From Macropodus opercularis (lineage: Eukaryota; Chordata; Actinopteri; Anabantiformes; Osphronemidae): a DNA stretch of 64,000 bases. A program made the position numbers and the translations under genes. The notes beneath the pieces were generated by a model. It saw nothing but the letters and a program-made list of their open reading frames with translations. It ran no database searches and was not told where the DNA came from. The stretch's first letter is position 1; each line of letters starts with the position of its first letter. Positions 12,323 through 23,144 of the stretch are shown in pieces. The stretch is from contig CM061098.1 in NCBI GenBank assembly GCA_030770545.1, positions 8,873,501-8,937,500 on the forward strand, given 5' to 3'.

Positions 12323-12916
12323 CGTAAGAGAGTAAGCTGATGTGTGGATCAATTTTAACCACTGCATCTTTAGTAGAAATGTGCTACTGAGTTGCTTTAA
12401 GCAGGAACAAAGAGATGACAGAGCCGTGGCTGGTCAGTTGTTCTGTTGTACAGATCTCCCACCAGACCTACCTGCTAGACGTGTTCTCACAAGAAAACGA
12501 AGAACTTTATAGCTGGTAACTGTGTAAGTAATTCTGCTCATCAAGGAAGGAGATTCAATAAGCAAAACGTTTTACAAACTCTTGACCGTATTTGCATGTA
12601 AGAGAAATGTGTGTGGGGGTTGTAAATGTGAGACATCACACTAGCAGTGCCTGTTAAATACCGTGTTAAATAAAGTGCCATTTCGGTCTCTGTGTGACCT
12701 GTGGTCAGAGAAACAAAGTTTCACATTCTTAAATTTACCGGACCATTAGCTCCAGCTGTGATCTTATTTGTGATAGCATCAGTGTCTTTGCATACTCTAA
12801 GTTAACGTCCATGCAAAACTGACAAAGACATTTAACACCCAGTGTGAAGACTCACTTGTCACTTGTCAGAGCACTAGAGCCGTTTTCCTTCTCCAGTATC
12901 GGCACCGTGTTGCAGG

Positions 12917-13990
12917 ATGTCACAGAGGGTGATGCTGCAGTTCTCAGCAGGAGCTCTGTTCCTTCTCCTACCCTTGTTTGGGGACCTGGCCAGTGGAGAG
13001 ATCAGCAATGACTTTCACCAGTGCCTCCAGTTCTTCTACAGAGGAATCCCACCACGTGGTATGACAGGGAATCAATATCAGCCTATATGCCAGCACTATG
13101 AGAACCAGTACTGGTTTGCTACCCTGTACAATCGTGATCATCTGGCACCAGTGTACTCCGCGTACATACTCCACAAGGAGGAAGGCTCAAACGTCAGAAA
13201 TGACTGGAAATATGAACCACAGGTAAGTGGATGTTATCAAATTATCTTCATTTGAAATTTTGCACAATCATCCTTAAAGAGATTTAAATTGACACATTTT
13301 CTTCTAACATAGTAGGTTATTTTGTTTCACACTGTCTGTACTTCATGTCTCTGTAATTGAGAAATATCTTCTCTGTGTCTTAAGCTGGTGCCTGCAAATA
13401 CAAATACAGAGATGGCTGACTTTCCACAGACCGTTGATGAAAAGGTGAAACAGAGCCAGGCAGTACCTGATGACTACAGCTCCTCTTCCTCCAACCCTTA
13501 ATATACCAGGGGCCATCTCGCCCCTGCTAGTCACCAGGGACCAACGAAAGGTCGCGAGGCCACTTACACCCTGACAAACATAGTCCCACAAAAAAGGGAT
13601 TCTAATAATGGCCCCTGGAGTACCCTAGAAAGCAATGTGTTAACAAAATCCAGACAACACTGCACAGGGACCATGTATGTGATCACCGGAGCCATCCCTT
13701 ATGAAAATCAACAGCATCTGAGAGGGAGAGTGTCTATTCCTGAGTACATGTGGTCGGCCTACTGCTGCACTTCTTACACACCTAATCGTCGCGCTCCTTT
13801 TAACCCCACATATGCTGCAGTGGGAAGAAACGATCCCAACAGTGGGAATGACATAGTGGCGAGAGGGGCAAATTCCCAGGGCTATGATGTGAGGGAGATG
13901 ACTGTACAGGAGTTAGAGAGTATCCTGCAAAGAAGACTGAATGATACGCAGATCAGACTTTTTCACGAACAGTGTAGAAACAGTGGGTGA
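12917..13990 (+). pseudogene. ENDOD1-family copy 2 with in-frame stop
   Basis: The two-exon plan matches copy 1: exon 1 is 12917-13222 (102 codons, ending CCACAG before GTAAGT) and exon 2 is 13385-13990, also 606 nt. Exon 1 begins with a signal peptide (LFLLLPLFGDLASG) followed by ISNDFHQCLQFFYRGIPP. In the only frame consistent with both halves, codon 141 is TAA (13499-13501), directly before YTRGHLAP, which carries the catalytic His. Downstream the frame stays open for about 160 codons (YTLTNIVPQ, SIPEYMWSAYCC, RGYD-like end), so the lesion looks recent. It could be a true nonsense mutation, a polymorphism or a sequencing error. The predicted truncated product would be 140 aa with no active site. 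Confidence 0.75.
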
Positions 13991-14099
13991 TGAGCTTCAG
14001 CAGACGTTATTAAACCATCTGCAGTTTATCTAATCAATATCAAGCAGCGTTTGTGTGGGTTTAGTAGTAACCATGTGCTTAATGTTTGATCATAATAAT

Positions 14100-14211
14100 A
14101 ATAAACCTGCTGCTTCTGATTCATTAATGTTGTCTTGCAATGTTTTGAAATTAACCTTTGCATTTAATGTAATCTTGTTAGTTGTAACTAATTAAACAAC
14201 CTTCCAATAAA
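14100..14211 (+). terminator. poly(A) signals downstream of endonuclease copy 2
   Basis: AATAAA occurs at 14100-14105 and 14206-14211, 110 to 220 nt after the stop codon at 13990. They suggest the locus still has, or recently had, normal 3' processing signals. Confidence 0.45.
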
Positions 14212-14241
14212 CCACTGAAATAAATAAATCTGACGAAAACA

Positions 14242-14247
14242 TTTATT
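14242..14247 (-). terminator. possible poly(A) signal of znfA
   Basis: TTTATT on the plus strand is AATAAA on the minus strand, about 430 nt beyond the znfA stop. It lies about 30 bp from the opposite-strand signal at 14206, so the two convergent transcripts may overlap at their ends. Confidence 0.4.
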
Positions 14248-14674
14248 TCTTAACAAGACACAACATATAAAACACCAAGATGTCAGTTATATCATCAGAG
14301 AAAAACCATGGCATCAGCCTAACGCGTTTAAATTCAAATAAATGTCATTTTTAAATAAGTACCAGCTTGCTCATACAAATAAAAACACCTAATAACATGG
14401 CTCATATGTTTGGTATTGGAATCTGATTTCTCGTCCTACAGAGAAACATCATGTACAACTGATTATTTGCCCTCTTTATATAATCTATTACTCCCCACAT
14501 GTATCTGCTGCTTTATCTGCATGTGAATGGCACTTCTCAATATGTCAGAGTGAAAGGAAGGCAACTCTACATCACTGAGAACAACATGAGAATCTAGCAA
14601 TCCCACTCAAAGTCTACATTCTACCACATTCAATAAAAAACAGCTCTTTCTTCCCAGTTCTTGCAGAAAAGACT

Positions 14675-17600
14675 CTAAAAGCACTGGTGGTTTTTCAGCT
14701 GCTCCACATCAGTAAAGCCCCGTCCACAGCTGGAGCACTGCAGTGTTGCCTTTTCACTGTTGTGTATGAGTTGGTGCCTCTTTAAATACTCCACACGACT
14801 GAAGCGTTTCCCACACGCCTCACAGCCGTACGGCCGTTCGCCTGTGTGGATCCGCTGGTGCCGCTCCAAGTTGCCAAGGCGGCTGAAGCTGCGCCCGCAC
14901 TGCGGACACCGGTGCGGCCTCTCGCCAGTGTGCACCAGATGGTGTCGTTCGAGAGAGCGCGAGTGTGTGAAACGCTTCCCGCAGATCTCGCAGCAGTGCG
15001 GCCTCTCGGCGGCGCAGGCACACTCGTGGTTCTTCAGAGCCCAGGCGTGGCTGAACGTGTTCCCACAGTGGGCACATGGGAAAAGACTGTCCTCTGCTCC
15101 ACTGCTCGGTACGTGAGCTCCTCCTAGTGGACAGGGGTGCTCCTCCAGCTCAGCCTCTGAGGTGAAGCCTCCTCCACACTGTGGGCAGAAATGAAGCAGG
15201 TCCCCGCTGCCCTCCTCCTCTCCTCCACTTTCCCCAACACTTCCTTGAGCAGACAGGTGAGGGGGATACTCTGAGTCTTTCTGCTCCACCACATCCTCTC
15301 CATTCGATGTCTCACCCTCTCTCAGCTTCTTTGACCAGCCTACCCTCACCTCCACTCTCGTCACTATGTTGTCCTTCTCCCTGCTTTGTCCTACCTGGTC
15401 CTCTCTATGCAGGGTGGGCGGCTGAGGCTCCAAGTCTCCATCCTGCTCCATCCCATCGAGGCCGATGTATTTGGGGACCAATGTGACCTCGCTACCTCGC
15501 ACCACCTCTAAGTTAGAACTGACAGTCTGGGAAGATGAAACAGCAGCCTGCTCACGGCCTCTCTCTGCCCTCAGTGCGGACTCCAGACCCCTCAGCTCAT
15601 CCATGGTCATGCCCCCTTGTGATGGCTCTGTTGAACACCCCTCCCAGTCCTCCTCCTTCTTCTCTCCAGGATAAAGAGTTGATGGATGATCTGATGGGTT
15701 GCCTGAGGGAGGTGGAGATGGGAGAGAGTTGCTGTGAGAAGCAATTTCCAATTTCTTGGAACCCATTGAGCATTTCACTGACTTTCCCTCCCACAGTCGG
15801 TGTGTCATGGGCTCATTACCTTCGCTTTGGGCCCTGGAGCCAGTGTGGAGGTTCTGGTTGGGCGGGTCTATCTTCAAAGCCTCCTTGATTAGCCGAAGAG
15901 AGGTGGGCTGATAGCCGTCTATTTTAGAAAACTTCAACAAGAGGGAAAAAGTCAAATATGAAACAGATGATATCGGGTAGAATTTAGAAATTATCATTTC
16001 ATTTGCAAAGGTTCTCAAAGCAGAAGGAAATAAACTCATAGTTTTACACAGCAACTAGAACGATGGCTAATAACACATCCTGTATGCTTTGAATATTCAA
16101 ATACAGAAGAGAAGTGACAAGTAGATCTGTGCCCTGGCACTGGTTCATGTGGATGAACAGCCTTTCACCTCTACCAGTAGCATTACTACATAAAAGCTTG
16201 TTGCACTTGAGACGTGGAGAGCCCTGCACAGTGGGCTGCTCTGGAAGCTAAACATCAAGTCAATATCCTTCCCTTTATCCACTGAGGCTCAGTATTTGAT
16301 TTGATGGATGAAAAACACAAGCTAAACTCTATGTTTTTCTTCCTTTTCATTTTAAGCTGCTGAGCTCTGCAGAGGTACTGTGGCACATTCTCCTCCTCCT
16401 CCTCCTCCTCCTCCTCCTCCTCCTCGAAAGCCCGTCTCCCTCACCTCCTCTTTGATGTTGGCCGTCTCCTCCCCCTCACCACTGTTGCTGCCCTCCCCTT
16501 CCTCATCCTCCACCATCCCTTCTTCAGCCTCTTCATCTCTGGGGAAATGGATGAGGTATGTCTCCCTGGCCTCCTTCCCCCCTCTTCCTCCTGCTCCTGC
16601 TACCATCCCCATGGCCCCTCCACTTCCTCCTCCTCCTCCTCCAACACCGCTGCCACTGCCGCTACCACCACCACCGCCTCCTCCTTCCTCCCACACACCT
16701 CCAGGCCAGCCTCTGCCATAGGCTGCTGCCGGGCCCTTCTTTGACTTGCCTCCTGTGGAGAAGAGAGGAAGATAAAGTAAAGGTGGGAGGGAGGTAAGAG
16801 AGGAAGGAAAAAGTGAGGGGGCAAAGGGGAGGTAGTACACAGGAAGGAGAGAGAATGATATACAAAAGGAAAAGGGATAAGTGGGAGGGGATGATTGTAA
16901 GGCCAGGAGAGACAGATGAAGGAGAGATAAAATTGGTAAGGCAGAACAAAAAGAAGTAAAGGGAAGACTCTGGGGTACAGAGAAAGCAAAGGGAGCAGGG
17001 AAGGAGGAGTATGAATGACGAGGGGACCAGAGGACAAACAAGAGTGTGAGAAGGAGAGGAAAACATGTGACAGAGAGAAGAGAAGCAAGACAGTCAGAGA
17101 AGAGAGGAAGAAGTGGAGTTGTTGGTAGCCCAAAGGAGGAGGAGGCGGGGGAGGATGAAGAGGTGAAAAGGGGAGAGAGAACGAGACAGGGAGGAGAGGT
17201 GGAGTGTGTAATTATGGTGGTGGAGGGGAGCGAGAGCTTAGTGGTGTGGTGTGGAGCAGGTGGGGGAGGGAAGGGGAGAATGTGTGTGCAACGTGATGAA
17301 GGAGAGAGCAAAACAGGAGGAGTTGGGGGAAGGGAGAGAGGAAAGGAGGAGAGGGCATAAAAAAGAGGAGCGGGAAGGGGAGGACGTAAGAGTTGAAGAC
17401 AGCCAGAAGTGAAGGAGGTGGGGGAGGGAGAGGAGCGAGACAGGAAGGGAGGGAGGGAGAGTATGTGCAAAAGCACAGAGGAGTGGGAGGGACAGAATGC
17501 AGCAGGGAGAGAGAGGAGGGGGGAGGTGAAGGACAGAGGGAGCGATCATGAAGAGGAGGCGGAGGAGGAAGGGAGGAGGGGAGGAGGGAGGGAGAGATCA

Positions 17601-18102
17601 GCTTGTGCCAGATGGTTTCCAACAAAACAAGTGCGTCTTCACATAAGCACTGACTACAGGAAGGAAAAAACAGACACAGAAAAACTGAAATACACAGGAT
17701 AGTTGAGCAAGGTGGCCTGTACGTGTAACAGCAGCTGTAAGCATGATGCAAACTGAAGCTGTTCCAAGTTGCTAGAAGAAAAGCCATGAAATACATACGG
17801 GCCACCTCAACTCTGCGCTTCTGCCGCCCTCCAGCTCCATCGTCCGACGCCGCCAGCCCGGCGTTGCGGCGGCTGGCGGCCCATCCCATCCCGTACTTGC
17901 GCTCGGTTCTCAGCTTGTTCTCGGTGAGTCGCAGCCGCAGTTTGAGAGCCTCGTTCTCCTTCCTGTTGAGAGACAGCTCCACCAGGTAGTCGTTCACCGT
18001 TTCCTGGAAGAGTTTGGTGATCTCGCAGACCGAGGCTCGGATCAGACTGTCCATGACAGCCGTCAGATGCGTCTCAAACGTGGTCACTGATTCCTCCATC
18101 AT
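14675..18102 (-). CDS. C2H2 zinc-finger protein A with shared N-terminal helix
   Basis: Three coding exons on the minus strand: 17799-18102, 16379-16752 and 14675-15931. They total 1935 nt, or 644 aa, with junction phases 1 and 0. Residues about 8-75 form a helical module (HLTAVMDSLIRASVCEI, then a Leu/Lys/Glu-rich coil) shared with the two zinc-finger genes to the right. Exon 2 encodes Gly runs and an acidic Glu block. The C-terminal third carries three canonical fingers (CEICGKRF, CPQCGRSF, CEACGKRF, with HTGERP linkers) flanked by three atypical CxxC units. This is a probable nuclear DNA-binding regulator, target unknown. The exon 2 donor (ACA before GTACCT) is weak; reading through it gives a stop after 8 residues and a form without fingers. 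The ATG pair at 18102/18099 was chosen because the frame upstream has no better start. Confidence 0.85.
16391..16425. repeat. (TCC)n trinucleotide repeat coding poly-Gly
   Basis: An almost pure TCC tract of 35 nt on the plus strand encodes 11 consecutive Gly on the minus strand near the end of znfA exon 2. It is a length-variable candidate. A second, interrupted Gly/Ser-rich tract lies at about 16620-16690. Confidence 0.85.
16760..17620. repeat. purine-rich plus strand in znfA intron 1
   Basis: About 850 bp of nearly unbroken A/G on the plus strand, with few pyrimidines, fills most of the 16753-17798 intron of znfA. The sense strand of that gene is therefore pyrimidine-rich throughout. No exon is hidden in it: the open frames are Ser/Pro/Leu low complexity on one strand and Arg/Glu/Gly on the other. 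Confidence 0.85.
17571..17592 (+). other. potential G-quadruplex motif
   Basis: Four runs of at least three G with loops of 1 to 4 nt occur within 22 nt, satisfying the usual G3+N1-7 rule. The G-rich strand is the template strand of znfA. Several weaker GGGAGG clusters lie at 17440-17530. Confidence 0.5.
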
Positions 18103-19125
18103 CTCCGCCACAGGTTTGGACGTGAGCGGACCTGATGTTGGGGCAGCAACACTTTGTTATTATCATGATGTCATTAACGTCAAGAAGAGTATAAATACAT
18201 TGGATCACACACACACACACACACACACAAAACACAGTCTAACAGATTTAGCATCTGGATCTTCCGTCTTGTGTGCGCAATCAGCCTTGACAGACATTAA
18301 AACACCAACTTTATTTTTCGATTAAACAATATCTCGACAGGGCTCATTAAACCACCCTGTAACATTATGGCTCTTCACTCTTACTCTACTTATCATATTA
18401 TTAAAATCAAGAACATCTATTTAGTTTACTGGAGCCCAAATGCACAAACGGAGTCCGGTTACTTAGTTAGTAAACTTGCGTAAGTGCTCGACGTTTCGGT
18501 AGAAGGAAGCAACGCTGTAACGCTGTAAAGTGACCGTGCTAGCAGCCTGGCTAATGTAGCTTTGTATACGCACCGTTTGCTAGATGAATCCAACAGATGG
18601 ACTTATGCGTGAAACAACGACAGGCTGTGCGGCTTCAGCGATTACGGGTGAACTCGAACGTTGTTGCTGAGCACAGAGACGCGGCGACAAAAGCAAAGCG
18701 CCATCCAACTTCTGCGCTCTCTCTCTACCACTGTTTTCCTCCTCACCTCCTTCAGCGCTGCTTAAAGATGCTTCACCGCACTGCGCATGCCCGGTACCGT
18801 AATTACTCTAAACCAAGAACGGCCGCACCCTTGAATCAAATGTTGATTTGATTTCAGACCCTCTCTACAGAACGTGGCCACTCAGTATTGGTTTCCGTTA
18901 TTTTCCAACAAACAACGAACCGCTAGCATGAAAACTTCCACGTGGTTGCCGTTGTGTTCTACGCGGGCCACGGTTCTACGCGGGCCACCATTGCTTTCTT
19001 CCAGGACGCGTGGGGGCGCTGTGACAAATCTGTCAGGCGATCGCACGCGCTCCAGCAGAAGAAGAGTCTGACCTAGGATCCGGTTCCTCGTGAAGGAAGA
19101 AGAAGAGCACAGCAGCAGCGCAGAC
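18103..19125. promoter_or_regulatory. shared head-to-head region between znfA and mif
   Basis: Only 1023 bp separate the znfA start (minus) from the mif start (plus). CpGs are enriched at about 18480-19080 and no TATA box is evident near mif. A (CA)n tract occupies 18206-18229. The 13-mer CTACGCGGGCCAC is repeated in tandem at 18959-18989, about 150 bp upstream of the mif ATG. A possible znfA 5' UTR acceptor (AACATCAG) lies near 18136. Confidence 0.5.
18206..18229. repeat. (CA)n microsatellite
   Basis: Twelve CA dinucleotides in the intergenic region between znfA and mif. Confidence 0.85.
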
Positions 19126-19831
19126 ATGCCGATGTTCGTGGTTAACACCAATGTGGACAGAAGTCAGGTGCCAGAGGCTCTGCTGTCCGAGGCCAGCCAG
19201 CAGTTGGCTAAAGCTATGGGCAAACCTGAACAGGTAGGCGTGGGCGCTTCTGTCATCATGTCATCATTATTTTAGCTGCTGAAGCCTAAATTTATACTTC
19301 AAACTGCAGCTGCAGGGTCGGGTGCTTGTCAGTCCGCTGAGCGGAGAGTCAAATATTAAGCAATCATCATATCTTCTTTAGAATAACCAGCCACAACATC
19401 ATTTTGGCATTGCTGTGTGTCTGTCTGTCTGTCTGTCTTCCAGTACATTGCTGTGCAGATCAACCCTGACCAAATGATGATGTTTGGAGGAAAGGGAGAC
19501 CCCTGTGCACTCTGCTCTCTTCACAGTATTGGAAAGATTGGCAGTGCTCAAAACAAGCAATACTCAAAACTCCTGTGCGGACTGCTGAACAAACACCTGG
19601 GTGTCCCTCCAGAGAGGTAACAAATACACGCAACAATTATATTTACTGCACTTAATTTAATGGAAAGTTCACAAGGTGACTGAAACAGAGGCTATTGCGT
19701 CTCATATGCTTGACTTACTATTATTGTCTAAAATCTCCTTAACCAATTTCTGTGTCTATTTCAGGGTTTATATCAACTTTGTAGACATGGCCGCAGACAA
19801 TGTGGCCTGGAACAACACAACCTTTGGCTGA
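19126..19831 (+). CDS. mif: macrophage migration inhibitory factor
   Basis: Three exons, 19126-19233 (108 nt), 19444-19616 (173 nt) and 19765-19831 (67 nt), give 115 aa, the standard vertebrate MIF length; the 173-nt middle exon matches the mammalian gene. MIF is a trimeric cytokine with keto-enol tautomerase activity, released without a signal peptide, acting through CD74. Visible marks are MPMFVVNTNV with Pro2 as the catalytic base once Met is removed, Lys33, the CALC pair at Cys57/Cys60, SIGKIG at 64-69, and a C-terminal NNTTFG. The gene lies between two C2H2 zinc-finger genes and is head-to-head with znfA. A poly(A) signal only about 20 nt after the stop implies a very short 3' UTR. Confidence 0.97.
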
Positions 19832-19851
19832 AATGGTGGATTATGAGCTGC

Positions 19852-19857
19852 AATAAA
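19852..19857 (+). terminator. mif poly(A) signal
   Basis: AATAAA lies 21 nt after the mif TGA. A second AATAAA is present near 19991. Confidence 0.7.
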
Positions 19858-20459
19858 AATATCATTCCATTTTTCCTACATATCTAGAAATCAGAAAATA
19901 ACAGTCACCTGCTAATCCACTGTCTAATATACTGTATGATTATCTTATTAGCACTTAGATGGACCCTAAAGCTTTGCACTGATTCAATGCAATAAACCAT
20001 TACTGCAGACAATACATAGTCTCTCTTTTTTCTTGATTTTCTCAATACTGCATTGTACATGTTACATTCAGTCATAGCTCGGATCATTCAGCTGATATTC
20101 TAATGTGAACTAGCATTGCCAAATAGAAATACTATTAAGTGTTAGTTCAGATAAATACAATCTAGCCACTATTTTGTATTAATATTCACAACCTTAAAAT
20201 AATAAAACGCTATTACATGTTATTTATTACATAATAATGTATTAAAATTTATGCATTACTGCCAATTACAAATGCAGTGTGGACCATTCAAAAACTATTA
20301 ATAAATAGCATATATGCAATAATTAAAATGGTGCCTGATCTGAAAGTAGTGTTCATTAATTTATGTGGCATTTATGCATCGAAACCGTGATAATTGACAT
20401 TCCGGGTGTTTTGAGTGTCAATACGTAAATGAACTGTATTTCACGCTTCCTGGTAGGAT

Positions 20460-20830
20460 TAACGTCATCAATAAGCGCGGCGGGAAATTACAGGTCTACT
20501 CTACTTTAACCAAGTAACCCTTCAGTGAAAATGGGCTTCGCTTCACACGCATGTACAGCGTTGCAAGTGAGGTAAAATCCACATTTATACTGCATTGGAT
20601 ACATGTTTTTGGATTCTTTTACTCAGTCTTATATTTCATATGAATTTCACTACAACCACGTGGGACCCCTTTTGCTTTAAATATACACACAGCAGATATT
20701 CATAGCTGTAATGACAATTTGTAATTATGTGCGATTTAAAGGTTTAAATTGTCGCAGGCAGCGAAAGATGACGTAGTGAGGTTGGGGCTCTTCCTGAAGA
20801 GCCGGAGTAAAAATGGCGGATGGACGTTTT
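20460..20830 (+). promoter_or_regulatory. znfB upstream CpG-rich region with YY1-type motif
   Basis: AAAATGGCGG at 20810-20819 fits the YY1 consensus often found at TATA-less starts. An ATF/CRE-like TGACGTAG lies at about 20769. Possible donors such as GTGAG before GTAAAA (about 20571) could end a non-coding first exon joining the acceptor at 21345-21346 (CTTTAG). The start site is not determined. Confidence 0.4.
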
Positions 20831-21421
20831 ACTGAGTGCCCGTTATATGTTGGTTAAACAACTAGAAACAAATAACCCTGGGTTCCTATTTCTGTCATGT
20901 GTGGATTGGTTGCTTTCCTGTCTCTTCTGGTTACCAAAGACGTGATTCGTCGCGTACAGTGGGGCTGAACGGTCAGTGTTTTTATAGTCAGTTGCCGCCA
21001 TGTGTAACAAAACTTGTACATTACAAAAACGTGTATAGTTTAGCTAAACGTGGTTCTGCAGCGTTGTGGTGCTGGCAGCGTTTCCCACTGATAGGATGTT
21101 AATTAGTTACGTTGGTTGTCTTGTTTGTTCCTAGACTATTTGTTCAGTACCTTCCTCTCGCACCTGGCTTTCAGTTGCTGCTTTGAAGCATCCGTGGTGT
21201 AAGGAAGTTGCACTTGCTAGCTTGTGTTTTGTTATGAACTGAGCTTTGTCTACTCTCCTTGATGTCTCCTACGTTTTACCTAAAGCTGGTCGTGGTTTAC
21301 TGTTTGTAGCTGACCCTAACCGCATCCCTTCTCTTTCTGTCTTTAGGATTAGGCGATATTAGTTGGTGAAAGAACCAGTACAGCGTCACACATCTGTAAG
21401 CAGCTACAGTCATCTTCAAAT

Positions 21422-23091
21422 ATGTCAGACTATCTGAAGAGAGCTTTCCGGGCCCAGCTGACCACAACCATGGACACGCTCCTGAGGAGAGCTGTGTTTG
21501 AAATAATGACCGTCTTTGAGAACAGCATTCATGACCATCAGATGGAGCTAGCACATAAAGGAGAGGAGGTCGTTCAACTCAAAATAAAGTTGCAGACAGC
21601 GGAGCTAAAGCTGCGTGAACGAGAGTGTGGAGGTGATGGGGCAGTGGAGATAGATAAAACTTATGTGAATGAAACACGGAGACAGCCTGAAGCTATTCAG
21701 AACACACCTGCTCAAACTTCAGATGTTCCTGAAATTGACTTTGAAGGTATGGAATTAAAATTTGGTTACTAGATAAAGACACAGCTACTTGTTAAGTTTT
21801 ATTATGCAATTACATGAATGCTGTTATAGGTACATAATATCTCATTGGCAGATTTTGATGTTTTGAAGGGTAAAGTAAAGTTGGCAAAGTTTCTGCTCCA
21901 GTATTTTGTATTAGTTTTAAGCTCACAGACGTTAAACTAGAGAAACCACTACTAAGCAGTATTCCTAGTAAAATTAACTGGACAGTATTTATGTCTTTGT
22001 GCAGTACCCGATGACTGGTGTGCTCCCCTGGGCTGTGAGGCTGTGGTCAAGAAAAATGAAGAAGGGTGTCCTAGTGTAAGACTGCGCCCACTCTCAATTG
22101 CTCTATGGCACGTTCCAATCAAGCAGGAGGTGTGTGGCTTAAGGCAAAACTCTGGAGAGTGCACAACTTCAGACCTGTACTGGTATCAGGGCATCACAGG
22201 ATTAGCTAGTGAGATTTTCAGCTGCAGATTTATTTTAATGTGTGAGTCAAATATAATCCTCTTTAATTGCTAGTGTAATGTTGGCCACTAAGCAAGTGGT
22301 ATGAACTGACATTATAGAGCCCATGTCTATATTTTGAAATGCAATTTTCTGTACTTCATTACATTTCTGCAAAGAATTGGTTAAGATAGACTGAGCAACT
22401 GCTACAAAGGATGAAAAACAGATATGCTTAGTTGTCATTGCCTGACATGTTGTTTGATGTATTCAGTATATAATGGCATATGGTATTTTTCACAGCTATT
22501 ATGTTCCTGCTATACATCGTTCTCAGGGCACTGTGCTTACACTGATAGAGCTCTACACATCCCACTTTTATCTGTTTACCATTATTAATTTTTGGTGCTA
22601 TAACCAAGATTATCTACATTTTAGGTGGAGACCTATCACATTGACTCCCACCAGGAAATAAAGGATCTCAGGAGGTCCAAGAGAGGTGAATTTCAGTCTT
22701 TTATTTATTACTTAATTCACAGAGCTCATCTATTTAGGGCCATGTCGTTGACACTCACCCTTTCTAATTAGAAGCATAGAGTTAGGTGTCACTGAAAATA
22801 GGGAGAGTTGTTAAAACATATGCGTCCGTCCCATCCCATTCTTAAAAGTGCCTTAATCACCTTTTTCCTTCATTGGTATAATATGGTAACCTCATGAAGG
22901 AAATGTGAGGTTACCACCGTTTTGGCATGTTAGTTTGTCAAGCTTCCCTCACGCTTGGTATTTGGTGATGTGAGTTTTCCAATTTTTTCCTTTTTTAATG
23001 TATTGGTGTGATTTAAAGACATGGCCCAGGGCAAGAGGTGTCTTTGTAGTAAGATTATAAGGCAAATAATGTATTTTTTTTATATATTTTT

Positions 23092-23144
<53 letters not shown>

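Noticed and set aside
17046..17360. Plus-strand Arg/Glu/Gly-rich open frame
   Set aside because: Purine-rich low-complexity translation inside the znfA intron; no splice or family support.
16352..17476. 374-codon minus-strand open frame starting in the purine-rich intron
   Set aside because: Its first part is Ser/Pro/Leu low complexity translated from the pyrimidine-rich intron strand. Only the segment after the acceptor at 16753 is coding.
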